Shown: positions 8,698 through 17,760 of the stretch, one piece after another
Layout: each line of letters starts with the position of its first letter
Position numbering within the stretch: the stretch's first letter is position 1
From: an uncultured Clostridia bacterium
Lineage (GTDB): Bacteria > Bacillota > Clostridia > TANB77 > CAG-508
Direction of reading: 5' to 3'
Length of the DNA stretch: 64,000 nt
Assembly: GCA_934182605.1 (NCBI GenBank)
Contig: CAKPRQ010000004.1
Span: forward strand, 1-64,000
Made by a program: the position numbers and the translations under genes
The notes under the pieces: generated by a model
What the model was told of the DNA's origin: nothing
Databases searched by the model: none
Seen by the model: only the letters and a program-made list of their open reading frames with translations

Positions 8698-11115
8698 GTG
8701 TTAGATAAGAAATATAATGCGAGTGAAAAAGAAGAAAAATGGAAAGAGTATTGGAAAGAAAATAATATATATGAATTTAAACCTGATTCAAGAGAAGTAT
8801 TTTCAATAGACACTCCACCACCAACAGTAAATGGTAAAATTCATATAGGCCATATTTTTTCATATACTCAAACAGAAATGTTAGCAAGATATAAAAGGTT
8901 AAGGGGATATAATATTTTTTATCCTTTTGGTTTTGATGATAATGGACTTCCAAGCGAAAGATTAGTAGAAAAAGAGCAAGGAAAAAGAGCACATGAAATA
9001 GGCAGAGAAGAATTTTCAAAATTATGTTACGAAACAACAGATAAATACGAAACAGAATTTCAAGAATTATTTACAAGAATGGGCGTAAGTACTGATTGGA
9101 ATATACATTATAAAACAGTTGCACCATCTACGATAAAAATAAGCCAAGAATCTTTTTTAGACTTAGTAGAAAAAGGACATTGTTACCATAAAGACAGCCC
9201 TGCATTATGGTGTAATGAATGTTTAACATCTATAGCACAAGCAGAACTTGAAACTAAAACAATAAAAACAACATTTAATTATATTAACTTTGAAACTGTA
9301 GAAGATAAGGAAAAATTTACAATAGCAACTACAAGACCAGAATTACTTCCAGCTATAGTAAGTGTATTTGTAAATCCAAATGATGAAAAACATAAACATC
9401 TAATTGGAAAAACAGCACATATACCTGTAATAGATGTAGAAGTTCCTATAATGGCAGATGAAAAGGTTGCTATAGATAAAGGTACAGGAATAGTAATGTG
9501 TTGTACTTTTGGAGATCAAACAGATATAGAATGGTGGAAAAAATATAATTTACCGTTAAAATATATTTTTACTAGTGATGGAAAAATAGTAGATACAGTA
9601 AAAAAATATGGTGGCTTAAAGATAAAAGATGCTAGGAAAAATATAATAGAAGATTTGCAAGCTGGAGGATATGTTGTAAAAATTGAAGAATTAGAACATG
9701 AAGTACAAACACATGAAAGATGTGGTAAAGAAGTAGAATACTCTGTAATGAACCAGTGGTTTATAGATACTACAAGTCATAAAGAAGATTTCTTGAAAAT
9801 AGGAAATGAAATAAAATGGCATCCAGCACATATGAAGGCAAGATATGATGAATGGGTTAATAATATAGCTTGGGACTGGTGTATATCAAGACAAAGGTAT
9901 TTTGGAGTACCATTCCCAGTATGGTATTGTAAAGAATGTGGTGAACCTATATTTGCAAATAGAGAAGATTTACCAGTAAATCCTTTAATAGATAAACCAA
10001 AATGTGAAAAATGTCCAAAATGTAATGGAAAAGAATTCATACCAGAAAAAGATATAATGGATACTTGGGCAACTTCATCACTAACACCATTAATAAATAT
10101 GAGATATGGTGAAAAAGAAAATTATGAAGATATATTAAAACCTATGAGCTTAAGAACAAATGCAAGTGAAATTATTAGAACATGGGATTTTTATACAATA
10201 GTAAAAAGTTTTTATCACTTTGGAGAAAGACCATGGAATAATGTAATGATTTCAGGTTTTGTTATGGCAGGTAAAGGAGAAAAAATAAGCAAAAGTAAAA
10301 GTAATAGTAAACATGAACCTATTGACGTAATAAATCAATATTCAGCAGATGTAGTAAGATATTGGGCTGGAACAGGAAGATTAGGTACAGATATAATTTT
10401 TAGCGAAGAAACTCTATTGCGTGGAAAAAAATTAATAAATAAAATTTGGAATGTATCTAAATTTATAGAAATGCACTTACAAGATTATGAAGATAAAGAA
10501 TTTAACGATTATGAATATTTTGATAAATGGATTTTAGGACGTTTCCAAGAGATGGAAAAACAATTTATTAATTATTTAGAGGATTATGAAGTTGGATTAG
10601 CATTAAACGTATTAGAGAAATTTTTCTGGGAATTTTGTGACAATTATATAGAAATAGTAAAACATAGACTATATAGACCAGAAGAATTTGGTGAAAAAGC
10701 AAGATATAGCGGACAAAAAACAGTATATATTTTATTATATAAATTATTACAAGATTTTAGTATCTTTTTCCCATTTATAACAGAGGAAATTTATCAAGAA
10801 TTATATCATAACGCTAAATCTATACATTTAACAGAGATACAACCATTATCATTTGAATTTGAAAAAGAAATGAAAAATGGTAATGATATAGTTGAAATAA
10901 TAGGACAAGTTAGAGGAGAAAAATCTAATAATAATGTATCTTTAAAAACACCTATTAAAAGTTTAGAACTTCAATTAACTAAAGAACTTCAAGAAGGAGT
11001 AGAATTAGCAATAAAAGATTTTAAAGCCACATTGTTTATACAAGAGTTAAAAATGAATGAAGTTCAAGAGGGCTATAAAATAAACAATATTGAATTAGAA
11101 GTAGAAGAAAAATAA
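8698..11115 (+). CDS. valS: Valyl-tRNA synthetase, archaeal/Rickettsia-like type
   Basis: 805 residues from the GTG at 8698, which has GAGGGG ten bases upstream; an in-frame ATG at 8680 overlaps that ribosome-binding site. It charges tRNA-Val with valine. Class I signatures are HIGH (KIHIGHIFSYTQ) and a KMSKS variant, KISKSKSNS. The stretches SIDTPPPTVNG, FYPFGFDDNGLPSER, KISQESFLDL, ATTRPELLPA (editing domain) and WCISRQRYFGVPFPVWYC identify ValRS rather than LeuRS or IleRS. They match the ~800-residue archaeal-like subfamily rather than the usual ~880-residue bacterial form with its long C-terminal coiled coil. Horizontal origin is likely. Confidence 0.9.
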   Translation: MLDKKYNASEKEEKWKEYWKENNIYEFKPDSREVFSIDTPPPTVNGKIHIGHIFSYTQTEMLARYKRLRGYNIFYPFGFDDNGLPSERLVEKEQGKRAHEIGREEFSKLCYETTDKYETEFQELFTRMGVSTDWNIHYKTVAPSTIKISQESFLDLVEKGHCYHKDSPALWCNECLTSIAQAELETKTIKTTFNYINFETVEDKEKFTIATTRPELLPAIVSVFVNPNDEKHKHLIGKTAHIPVIDVEVPIMADEKVAIDKGTGIVMCCTFGDQTDIEWWKKYNLPLKYIFTSDGKIVDTVKKYGGLKIKDARKNIIEDLQAGGYVVKIEELEHEVQTHERCGKEVEYSVMNQWFIDTTSHKEDFLKIGNEIKWHPAHMKARYDEWVNNIAWDWCISRQRYFGVPFPVWYCKECGEPIFANREDLPVNPLIDKPKCEKCPKCNGKEFIPEKDIMDTWATSSLTPLINMRYGEKENYEDILKPMSLRTNASEIIRTWDFYTIVKSFYHFGERPWNNVMISGFVMAGKGEKISKSKSNSKHEPIDVINQYSADVVRYWAGTGRLGTDIIFSEETLLRGKKLINKIWNVSKFIEMHLQDYEDKEFNDYEYFDKWILGRFQEMEKQFINYLEDYEVGLALNVLEKFFWEFCDNYIEIVKHRLYRPEEFGEKARYSGQKTVYILLYKLLQDFSIFFPFITEEIYQELYHNAKSIHLTEIQPLSFEFEKEMKNGNDIVEIIGQVRGEKSNNNVSLKTPIKSLELQLTKELQEGVELAIKDFKATLFIQELKMNEVQEGYKINNIELEVEEK

Positions 11116-11141
11116 AATAATACAGAGCATAAGTTAATAGA

Positions 11142-11172
11142 GAGGGGATCCTAATTATAGGAAACCCCTCTT
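11142..11172 (+). terminator. Hairpin after valS, overlapping the end of the minus-strand cassette gene
   Basis: GAGGGG (11142-11147) pairs with CCCCTC (11165-11170), followed by TTTG. The stop codon of the minus-strand gene at 11155-11388 lies within it. It may serve both strands, though the T tracts are weak. Confidence 0.5.
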
Positions 11173-11388
11173 TGTGATTAGTGGAGAATATTTTATTTTC
11201 TTGTTTTCAGAGAAGTTAAAATCCCCATTAACATCGTTGTGAAAATGTAAGACGTGTAAAAATTCACTTCGCTGAATTGGGTTATTATCCACGAAATGAT
11301 AATCGCAAAAGCAATGGTGATACCCGTGTACCTGAGAAGCAAGAGTGATGTATGAGAAATTTTCTTCTTTGATACGAGCTTTTTTCAT
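11155..11388 (-). CDS. Small His/Phe-rich protein of foreign composition (cassette 2)
   Basis: A possible 77-residue protein with many His, Phe and Asn residues (HGYHHCFCDYHFVDNN). I recognise no family. The DNA is noticeably richer in G+C than the flanks and uses CTC, CAC, CGT and TGC codons unlike neighbouring genes. No convincing Shine-Dalgarno or promoter precedes the ATG, so the start is uncertain and it could be a truncated import. It lies between valS and the DUF368 gene, in the same setting as the other small atypical genes of this window. Confidence 0.45.
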   Translation of the reverse strand: MKKARIKEENFSYITLASQVHGYHHCFCDYHFVDNNPIQRSEFLHVLHFHNDVNGDFNFSENKKIKYSPLITKRGFL

Positions 11389-11416
11389 AAAAAAGTATTG
11401 TTATTGACAACTAATT

Positions 11417-12238
11417 TTATTTTTTTCTCATTTCTAATGTACTGAACTTATAACTAATAAGAAAACTAAGAATCATTAATATAATACTTAAAACAAGAAT
11501 TATATTAAATTCAATAGGTGGAATTAATACAAAAATTGAGCCTAATGTAAAGCCAATAATTGCATAATAAGTATAAGTTTTAAAATGTGAGAACATAAAT
11601 TCAATAATTTTCAAAAATATAAAACCACCGATTATCAGACCAATTCCCATAGAAACGAGAATATATAGATTAAAAGTTGCAAGCCCCTCTAAATATAAAT
11701 TATAACCACCTAAAATCATTAAAATAACAGTATTACTAATACCAGGAATAACAGTTCCAAGAGACATTAAAAATCCATTTTTAATTAACTCTAAATTAGA
11801 AATATTATCCACAGTTAATAATGAATTAATAGATGATTTTTCTAAAGCTAGTAAATATATACTAAAAGAAAAAGTAAATATTAAAAAAATATATTTTAAA
11901 AAAACATTATTTTTTTTAGAAGATAAATTCGCCTGCATAAAAACACTAGGAATACAACCTAAAATAAGACCAATAAAACAAAAAGAAGTAGGTACTATAT
12001 AATTATTTAAAAGATACAGAAGGATTTTACTAATAAAAATAATGCTAATCAAACCACCAATTATAAAAGGCAAAAAAAACAAAAAATTTTCTTTAAAATT
12101 CTTAAAAAAATGTAGAACACGAGTAACTAAAGTTTCATAAATTCCTAAAATAACACAAATTACTCCACTACTGATACCAGGTAGAATAGCACCTGCTCCT
12201 ATCAAAATTCCCTTAAAAATATTAATAATAAAATTCAT
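11417..12238 (-). CDS. DUF368 family membrane protein (polyprenyl-phosphate transporter, PopT-like)
   Basis: 273 residues, about eight membrane segments. The family signature GAILPGISSGVICVILGIYE sits near the N-terminus, and a second similar half-motif (SLGTVIPGISNTVILMILGG) sits at about residue 158, giving the internal duplication typical of DUF368. Characterised members recycle undecaprenyl phosphate across the membrane for wall synthesis. The start ATG follows a weak AGAGGT on the minus strand. It is divergent from pth, with a palindromic repeat in the shared upstream region. Confidence 0.85.
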   Translation of the reverse strand: MNFIINIFKGILIGAGAILPGISSGVICVILGIYETLVTRVLHFFKNFKENFLFFLPFIIGGLISIIFISKILLYLLNNYIVPTSFCFIGLILGCIPSVFMQANLSSKKNNVFLKYIFLIFTFSFSIYLLALEKSSINSLLTVDNISNLELIKNGFLMSLGTVIPGISNTVILMILGGYNLYLEGLATFNLYILVSMGIGLIIGGFIFLKIIEFMFSHFKTYTYYAIIGFTLGSIFVLIPPIEFNIILVLSIILMILSFLISYKFSTLEMRKK

Positions 12239-12349
12239 ATATACCTCTTTAAAATTATATTCTCATTATTAAAATATAATGACAATTCTTATATAGTATT
12301 ATTCATATTTTATTTAAATTTTAGTATTAATAATCCCTTGTGATTTTCT

Positions 12350-12495
12350 GTTACAATTCAGTAATTATTTTATAAGATCGTGATATATAGATATTTGCAA
12401 GTCAAGACCCAGATTGTGTAACCCTAGCTATGTTTTGACTAAAAATATCTATATATCACGATTTTGCAAAACTTATATGTTTTCTATTTTAATTT
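12350..12495. repeat. Palindromic repeat, copy A
   Basis: The left terminal repeat GTTACAATTCAGTAA starts at 12350; the right terminal repeat is decayed. The inner stem reads GTGATATATAGATATTT on the left and AAATATCTATATATCAC on the right. It differs from copy B at one position, with the matching change on the opposite arm (GATATT/AATATC for GCTATT/AATAGC). The loop is GTCAAGACCCAGATTGTGTA through ATGTTTTGAC. The 359-bp gap 12239-12597 contains this element and a weak TTGATA-N17-TAAAAT upstream of pth. Confidence 0.8.
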
Positions 12496-12597
12496 TAAAG
12501 ACTTTCTTGTAAAATAAGTCAATTTTTCTTGATATTTTATTAGTTTTATAGTAAAATAAATAATATTGGAGAATAAGTAAGAGAAAGTGTGAAATAA

Positions 12598-13149
12598 ATG
12601 TATTTAATAGTAGGATTAGGAAATCCAGAACCGGAATATTCTAATACAAGGCATAATATGGGCTTTGACGTTATAAATCTTATATCTAAAAAAAATAAAA
12701 TAGAGGTTTGCAAGAGAAAATTCAATGGTTTATATGGAATGGGAGAAATCGAAAATCAAAAAGTAATTTTATTAAAACCTCAAACATATATGAATGAAAG
12801 TGGTATAAGCATAATAGAGGTAAAAAACTTTTATAAAATACCAACAGAAAATATTATAGTAGTATATGACGATGTAGATATAGAAGTAGGAAAAATTAGG
12901 ATAAGAGAGCAAGGTTCAGCTAATACACATAATGGTATGAAATCTGTAGTTAGATATTTAGGTACCAAAGAATTTCCAAGAATTCGTGTAGGAATAGGGA
13001 AAAATAATAAGGAAATAGTAGATTATGTATTAGAACAAATTGATAAGTATGAAAGAGTAAAAATAGATGAAGGAGTAAATAAAGCAGCATTGGCAGTAGA
13101 AGAAATATTAAAAAGTAATATTCAAACAGCAATGAATAAATATAACTGA
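12598..13149 (+). CDS. pth: Peptidyl-tRNA hydrolase
   Basis: 183 residues, normal length. It releases tRNA from peptidyl-tRNAs dropped by ribosomes. Signatures are IVGLGNPEPEYSNTRHNMGF (with the catalytic His and the substrate-binding Asn), KPQTYMNESG, YDDVDIEVGKIRIR and GSANTHNGMKS. The Shine-Dalgarno is weak. It ends 15 bases before the next gene, an RNase G-like reading frame, suggesting an operon for RNA metabolism. Confidence 0.95.
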   Translation: MYLIVGLGNPEPEYSNTRHNMGFDVINLISKKNKIEVCKRKFNGLYGMGEIENQKVILLKPQTYMNESGISIIEVKNFYKIPTENIIVVYDDVDIEVGKIRIREQGSANTHNGMKSVVRYLGTKEFPRIRVGIGKNNKEIVDYVLEQIDKYERVKIDEGVNKAALAVEEILKSNIQTAMNKYN

Positions 13150-13164
13150 AAAAGAGGTGACAGG

Positions 13165-14272
13165 ATGTATGATATAATCCAAATGAAAAATAATATATAT
13201 ATATTACAAAATGATAAACTAGTGGAAAAGTATGATAATTTAGAAGATATTAATTCATTAGAAGGAAATATATATATAGGGAAAGTAGAAAATGTTCTAA
13301 AAGGTTTAAAAATGGCTTTTATAAATATAGGAAAAGAAAAATCTGGAGTACTACCTTTTTCAGATTTAGCTAATAAATATAATGAAGAAGATATTTTAAA
13401 AGTACTGAAACCACGGTAATAAAATTTTAGTACAAGTTAAACGTCAGGAAATAGGTAGTAAAGGTGCAAAGTTGACTACTAAAATTTCATTAGTGGGTAA
13501 ATATATTGTATTTATGCCCGATGATGAATTTGTAACAATGTCAACTAAACTACTAAATATTGATGAAAGAAATAGGTTAGGGAAAATTGTTAGAAATATA
13601 TTACCAAAAGGAACAGGAGCTATTGTTAGAACAGAAGCAAAATGGAAAACTCAAATAGAAATGCAAGAAGATTTGCAGAATTTATTAATAAAGTGGAAAA
13701 AAATAGAAAGTAAAATTAGTAAAAATAAAGATATACCAAATGTTATATATGAGAATTTAGATTTATTAGATAAAGTGGTTACAAATATAACTCCACCTAA
13801 TATAAGTCAGATCATAACAGACCAAGAAGAGTCATATGAAAAATATAAAGATAAAATTAAAATTATATATCAAAAAGAATTTAAATTAACAAGTAATATA
13901 GAAAAACAACTAGAAATAAGTAAAAATAGGAAGGTATGGCTTCCATCTGGAGCATATATAATTATAGATAAAACTGAAGCCTTAATAGCAATAGATGTAA
14001 ATTCAGCAAAGTATGTAGGAAAAAAAGATGCGGAAGATACATTTTTTAAAGTAAACAAAGAAGCAACCATAGAAATAGCAAAACAAATAAGACTTAGAAA
14101 TTTAAGTGGAATGATTTTAATAGATTACATAAATATGGAAGATATACTGCATAAATCAGAAATACTTCAACTATTAAAAGAAGAATTGAAAAACGATAGA
14201 AGTAAAACAGAAGTATTAGGATTTACAAATTTGAATTTATTAGAAATGACAAGACAACATTTAAATGGATAG
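13165..14272 (+). pseudogene. rng: Ribonuclease G/E family protein, split by a single-base frameshift
   Basis: Two frames make one protein. 13165-13419 encodes an S1 RNA-binding domain (EGNIYIGKVENVLKGLKMAF) and stops at VLKPR. The next frame, open from about 13412, continues HGNKILVQVKRQEIGSKGAK into the catalytic domain, where the two metal-binding Asp are in AIDVNSAKY and ILIDYINM. Removing one C from the CC at 13411-13412 restores a 368-residue reading frame. The C-terminus ends at EMTRQHLNG without the CPxCxG zinc link of longer RNase G/E, so even the repaired protein is short. This could be a sequencing error, a real pseudogene or, less likely, programmed frameshifting. Confidence 0.8.
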
Positions 14273-14291
14273 AAAGAAAGGAAAATAGAAT

Positions 14292-16100
14292 ATGAGTTCT
14301 GAATTATTAAAAGAAGGTTTAAAAAAATTTTGGATATTACCATTAATATTAACAATTGTATTGGTACTAGTAATACCTATATATATTTTAACACAAAAAT
14401 CTACAATAGAAAATTCAGCAGCAACTTTTGAGCAAATAGATGATACTGCTCAAAATCTTGAAGAACCTGTAGATTTAGACTTAACAACATCATACAAAGA
14501 ATTAGCAGGTGCAACAATAATATATAGTCCGTATGCAATGTTTATAATATTAATATTACCAGTAGTTTTAGGGGTACAACTATTTGGAAATTCAAGTAAA
14601 ACTAAAAATCGTTTACAAGATTTTATAGAAGAAAAGGGATTAACTAAAAAAATAGTATATAAAACTAACATTACAACAGGTATGATATTATCAATAATGC
14701 CAATAATTATAACAACTATATTATTAGTATTATTAAAATTATTTGCAGGTATGGGAGATTATATAACAACAAAAGTATTGGTAAACTGGACTAGCTTAGG
14801 AATATTTGCTTCAATATTATTCTTTACATTTACAGCAATAATGAGTTTTATAACTAAAAATAGATTTATACAAGTTTTATATACTTATGGATTATTATTC
14901 ATACCAGTATTTATGGTATACTTACTTGAAATTTTTATGACAAAAGTAATATATGGTTTCCCAGGCTTTTCAAGTGGAGTAATAGAATTTTTAAACCAAG
15001 TACCATCAATAAAAGTATGTCAAATGTTTACAACTAGTTATGTAGGAAACACATTAGCAAATTCTTTAAATATATGGTATGCATTTGTATACGCAATTGT
15101 TACATTGATAATTATATTTATAGGATATAAATTGTTAAATATTGAAAATCAAGATAAATTAAAAATAGTAGGAAGTAAAATATTTAAATATATATTTATT
15201 TTCATAATAGGTGCGTTTTTATATGTTTCATTTATGTATGCTATTAGTAATTCATTAATTTCAATACTTGTAACAGTAGGATTATTTTTATTAGTATATA
15301 TAATAAAAGAATTAGTAACTAAAAAAAGTATAAAAGTATTATTAAATGGAAAAAGATATTATATAATGTCTGCGGTAGTAGTATTAGCAATAGTGTTATT
15401 ATCAAGTGATTTATTTGGATATGAAAAGAAAGTTCCGGAATTAGGAGATGTTGAATACGTAACTTATACAGTAAGTTATCCAAATAAAATAGGTGAAATA
15501 GAATTACGTTCAGAAGAAAATATAAATGAATTGATAGAAAAACATAAAAATTTTGTATTAGAAAAAAATGAAATAAAAAATATAACATCAGATGAATATA
15601 CAAAGGTATATTTACAATATAAGTTGAAAAATGGTGATTATATAATAAGAAGTTATGATACTGTACTAACAATGGATGAACCTATGTTCAAAACAGAAGA
15701 ATATATAAAACAAAAATATGCATATATGTTTGATAATAAAGAAAATATAGATATATTAAAAATAGCAGGAAAATATAATAATAGAACTTTTATATTCGAA
15801 GCTAATAAATACGAAAATACAGAAATATTAAATGAAGTAATAAATTGTGTAGCTAATGATTTAGTAAATTATAAAGTTCACTTACCTATAAGTGGAGAAT
15901 ATTTGCAATATTCTGAAAAAGAAGGAATTCAATTATTACAAGTAGGTTTATTAGATGGAATGAGCCAATATACAAGTTATTTATATTATTTAAATGTTAA
16001 TGACGAATGTGACTTAGTAAAGAAATTACAAACTTTAATAGATGAAGAAAGCGAGTATATTACTTGGTATGATGAGAAAGAAGAATCAACAACAGAATAA
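14292..16100 (+). CDS. ABC-2 type permease-like membrane protein with C-terminal extracytoplasmic domain
   Basis: 602 residues. One N-terminal membrane helix (about 14-34) and an outer loop are followed by a cluster of helices (about 77-330). A last helix near residues 350-370 leads to a ~230-residue soluble tail rich in charged residues (from VPELGDVEYVTYTVSYP). The layout fits ABC-2 permeases with a DUF6449-like tail, as in YtrC/YtrD-type exporters. No ATPase is adjacent, so the partner would be elsewhere. It starts 20 bases after the RNase G-like frame, with AAAGGAAA upstream. Confidence 0.55.
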   Translation: MSSELLKEGLKKFWILPLILTIVLVLVIPIYILTQKSTIENSAATFEQIDDTAQNLEEPVDLDLTTSYKELAGATIIYSPYAMFIILILPVVLGVQLFGNSSKTKNRLQDFIEEKGLTKKIVYKTNITTGMILSIMPIIITTILLVLLKLFAGMGDYITTKVLVNWTSLGIFASILFFTFTAIMSFITKNRFIQVLYTYGLLFIPVFMVYLLEIFMTKVIYGFPGFSSGVIEFLNQVPSIKVCQMFTTSYVGNTLANSLNIWYAFVYAIVTLIIIFIGYKLLNIENQDKLKIVGSKIFKYIFIFIIGAFLYVSFMYAISNSLISILVTVGLFLLVYIIKELVTKKSIKVLLNGKRYYIMSAVVVLAIVLLSSDLFGYEKKVPELGDVEYVTYTVSYPNKIGEIELRSEENINELIEKHKNFVLEKNEIKNITSDEYTKVYLQYKLKNGDYIIRSYDTVLTMDEPMFKTEEYIKQKYAYMFDNKENIDILKIAGKYNNRTFIFEANKYENTEILNEVINCVANDLVNYKVHLPISGEYLQYSEKEGIQLLQVGLLDGMSQYTSYLYYLNVNDECDLVKKLQTLIDEESEYITWYDEKEESTTE

Positions 16101-16120
16101 GTAGATAACAAGATTTTGTA

Positions 16121-16153
16121 ATACAATAGGAAAGTTATCCTTTCCTATTGTAT
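16121..16153 (+). terminator. Perfect 14-bp hairpin after the permease gene
   Basis: ATACAATAGGAAAG (16121-16134) is exactly complementary to CTTTCCTATTGTAT (16140-16153). There is no clear T run, so termination is likely but not certain. Confidence 0.55.
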
Positions 16154-16242
16154 AAAAGTCGCTTTGCTCCAATAGTTAATGTCTTTCTGTAATAAGATTT
16201 AGAAGTTTTATAGATGTTTTTTAGAAAGGGGTATTTTAAATA

Positions 16243-17622
16243 ATGAAAGTTGGTTTTGTTTCGCTTGGCTGTTCTAAAAATTTAGTAGATACAGAAATGT
16301 TAATAGGAATGTTTAAAGAGAATAATTACGAGATAGTAAATGATGTAGAACAGGCTGAAATTATAATAATTAATACTTGTGGATTTATAAAAAGTGCTAA
16401 AGAAGAGGCAATAAATACAATAATAGAAATGGGAAAATATAAAGAAAATGGAACTTGCAAATATTTAATTGTAATGGGATGTTTGGTAGAAAGGTATAAA
16501 AAAGAATTAAGAAAAAGTATGCCAGAAGTAGATTTGTTTATAAAAATAAGCGAATATAATGATATCTGGAAAAAGCTAACTTTTGTTATAGATAGAAAAG
16601 GTTATAAAACTAATAAAAAGGTAGAAGAAAATCTTGAATTAAATGAAATTGAAAAGGATATATTTGAAAAAAGATTTAATCAATTCGAATTAGATTATAA
16701 CAAAAGAGTAATAACTACAGGAGAAACTACAGCATATTTAAAAATTGCGGAAGGTTGTAGTAATTTCTGTACATATTGTGCTATTCCATATATTAGAGGG
16801 CAATTTGTTTCTAGGAAAATGGAAGATATTTTACAAGAAGCGGAAATCTTAGCTAAAAAAGGTGTAAAAGAAATAATATTAGTAGCACAAGATACTAGTA
16901 AGTATGGTATAGATATATATGGAGAATATAAATTAGCTGAATTATTAAATAAAATAAGCAAAATAGATGGATTTAAATGGATAAGATTTTTATATACATA
17001 TCCAGAAAGTATTACAGATGAACTTATAAATGAAGTAAAGAATAATCAAAAAATCTGTAAATATTTCGATATGCCAATACAACACATTTCTAATAATGTA
17101 TTAAAAAGAATGAATAGAAAAGGAACAAAAGAAACAATAATAAATGTAATAAATAAGATAAGAGAAAATATACCAGAAGCAATAATAAGAACAACTTTAA
17201 TAGTAGGCTTTCCAGGGGAAACAACAGAAGATTTTAACGAATTATATAAATTTGTTTTAAACACAAAATTTGACAGATTAGGAGTATTTTCTTACTCAAA
17301 AGAAGAAGGAACACCAGCTGCAAAATTTAATAAACAAATACATTATAAAATAAAGAGACAAAGAAATGAAACAATAATGAATATTCAGAAAGAAATAATG
17401 AAAGAAAAATTAGATAGAATGTTAATGAAAGAACATGAAGCTGTAATAGATGGAATTACAGAAGATAGAAAATTTTATATAGCAAGAACGAGAAACGATG
17501 CACCAGATGTAGATTGTATAGTGTATTTGAAAAAAAGAGATGAAAAAGATTTGACAGGACAATTTGTAAAATGCCTAATTACAAAACATAATGGATATGA
17601 TTTACTTGGAGAAATTGTGTGA
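16243..17622 (+). CDS. rimO: Ribosomal protein S12 methylthiotransferase RimO
   Basis: 459 residues. This radical-SAM enzyme methylthiolates an Asp of ribosomal protein S12. The N-terminal UPF0004 domain has the cluster cysteines in GFVSLGCSKNLVDTE, NTCGF and GCLVERY. The radical-SAM triad is CSNFCTYC in KIAEGCSNFCTYCAIP. A C-terminal TRAM domain follows (about 390-459). The start GFVSLGCSKNLVDTE distinguishes RimO from MiaB. AAAGGGG precedes the ATG. It is followed by a hairpin overlapping the spoIIP ribosome-binding site. Confidence 0.95.
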   Translation: MKVGFVSLGCSKNLVDTEMLIGMFKENNYEIVNDVEQAEIIIINTCGFIKSAKEEAINTIIEMGKYKENGTCKYLIVMGCLVERYKKELRKSMPEVDLFIKISEYNDIWKKLTFVIDRKGYKTNKKVEENLELNEIEKDIFEKRFNQFELDYNKRVITTGETTAYLKIAEGCSNFCTYCAIPYIRGQFVSRKMEDILQEAEILAKKGVKEIILVAQDTSKYGIDIYGEYKLAELLNKISKIDGFKWIRFLYTYPESITDELINEVKNNQKICKYFDMPIQHISNNVLKRMNRKGTKETIINVINKIRENIPEAIIRTTLIVGFPGETTEDFNELYKFVLNTKFDRLGVFSYSKEEGTPAAKFNKQIHYKIKRQRNETIMNIQKEIMKEKLDRMLMKEHEAVIDGITEDRKFYIARTRNDAPDVDCIVYLKKRDEKDLTGQFVKCLITKHNGYDLLGEIV

Positions 17623-17712
17623 AATTAAAAAATGATTATTAAAAGCCTATTACGTTCAACAGGCAAGAAGAAATTAGTAAAATGAAAAGGCAATATTATA
17701 TGGTATAATATT

Positions 17713-17758
17713 AAAAATCCTCTAATATATATTAATAAATATATATTGGAGGATTTTT
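17713..17758 (+). promoter_or_regulatory. Terminator-like hairpin containing the spoIIP ribosome-binding site
   Basis: AAAAATCCTC (17713-17722) pairs with GAGGATTTTT (17749-17758), with A/T pairing further inside. The 3' arm is the Shine-Dalgarno GGAGG and the T tract runs up to the TTG start at 17761. TATAAT at 17704-17709 sits just upstream, so a transcript from it would begin with this hairpin. It may end rimO transcription, mask spoIIP translation, or both. Confidence 0.55.
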
Positions 17759-17760
17759 AA

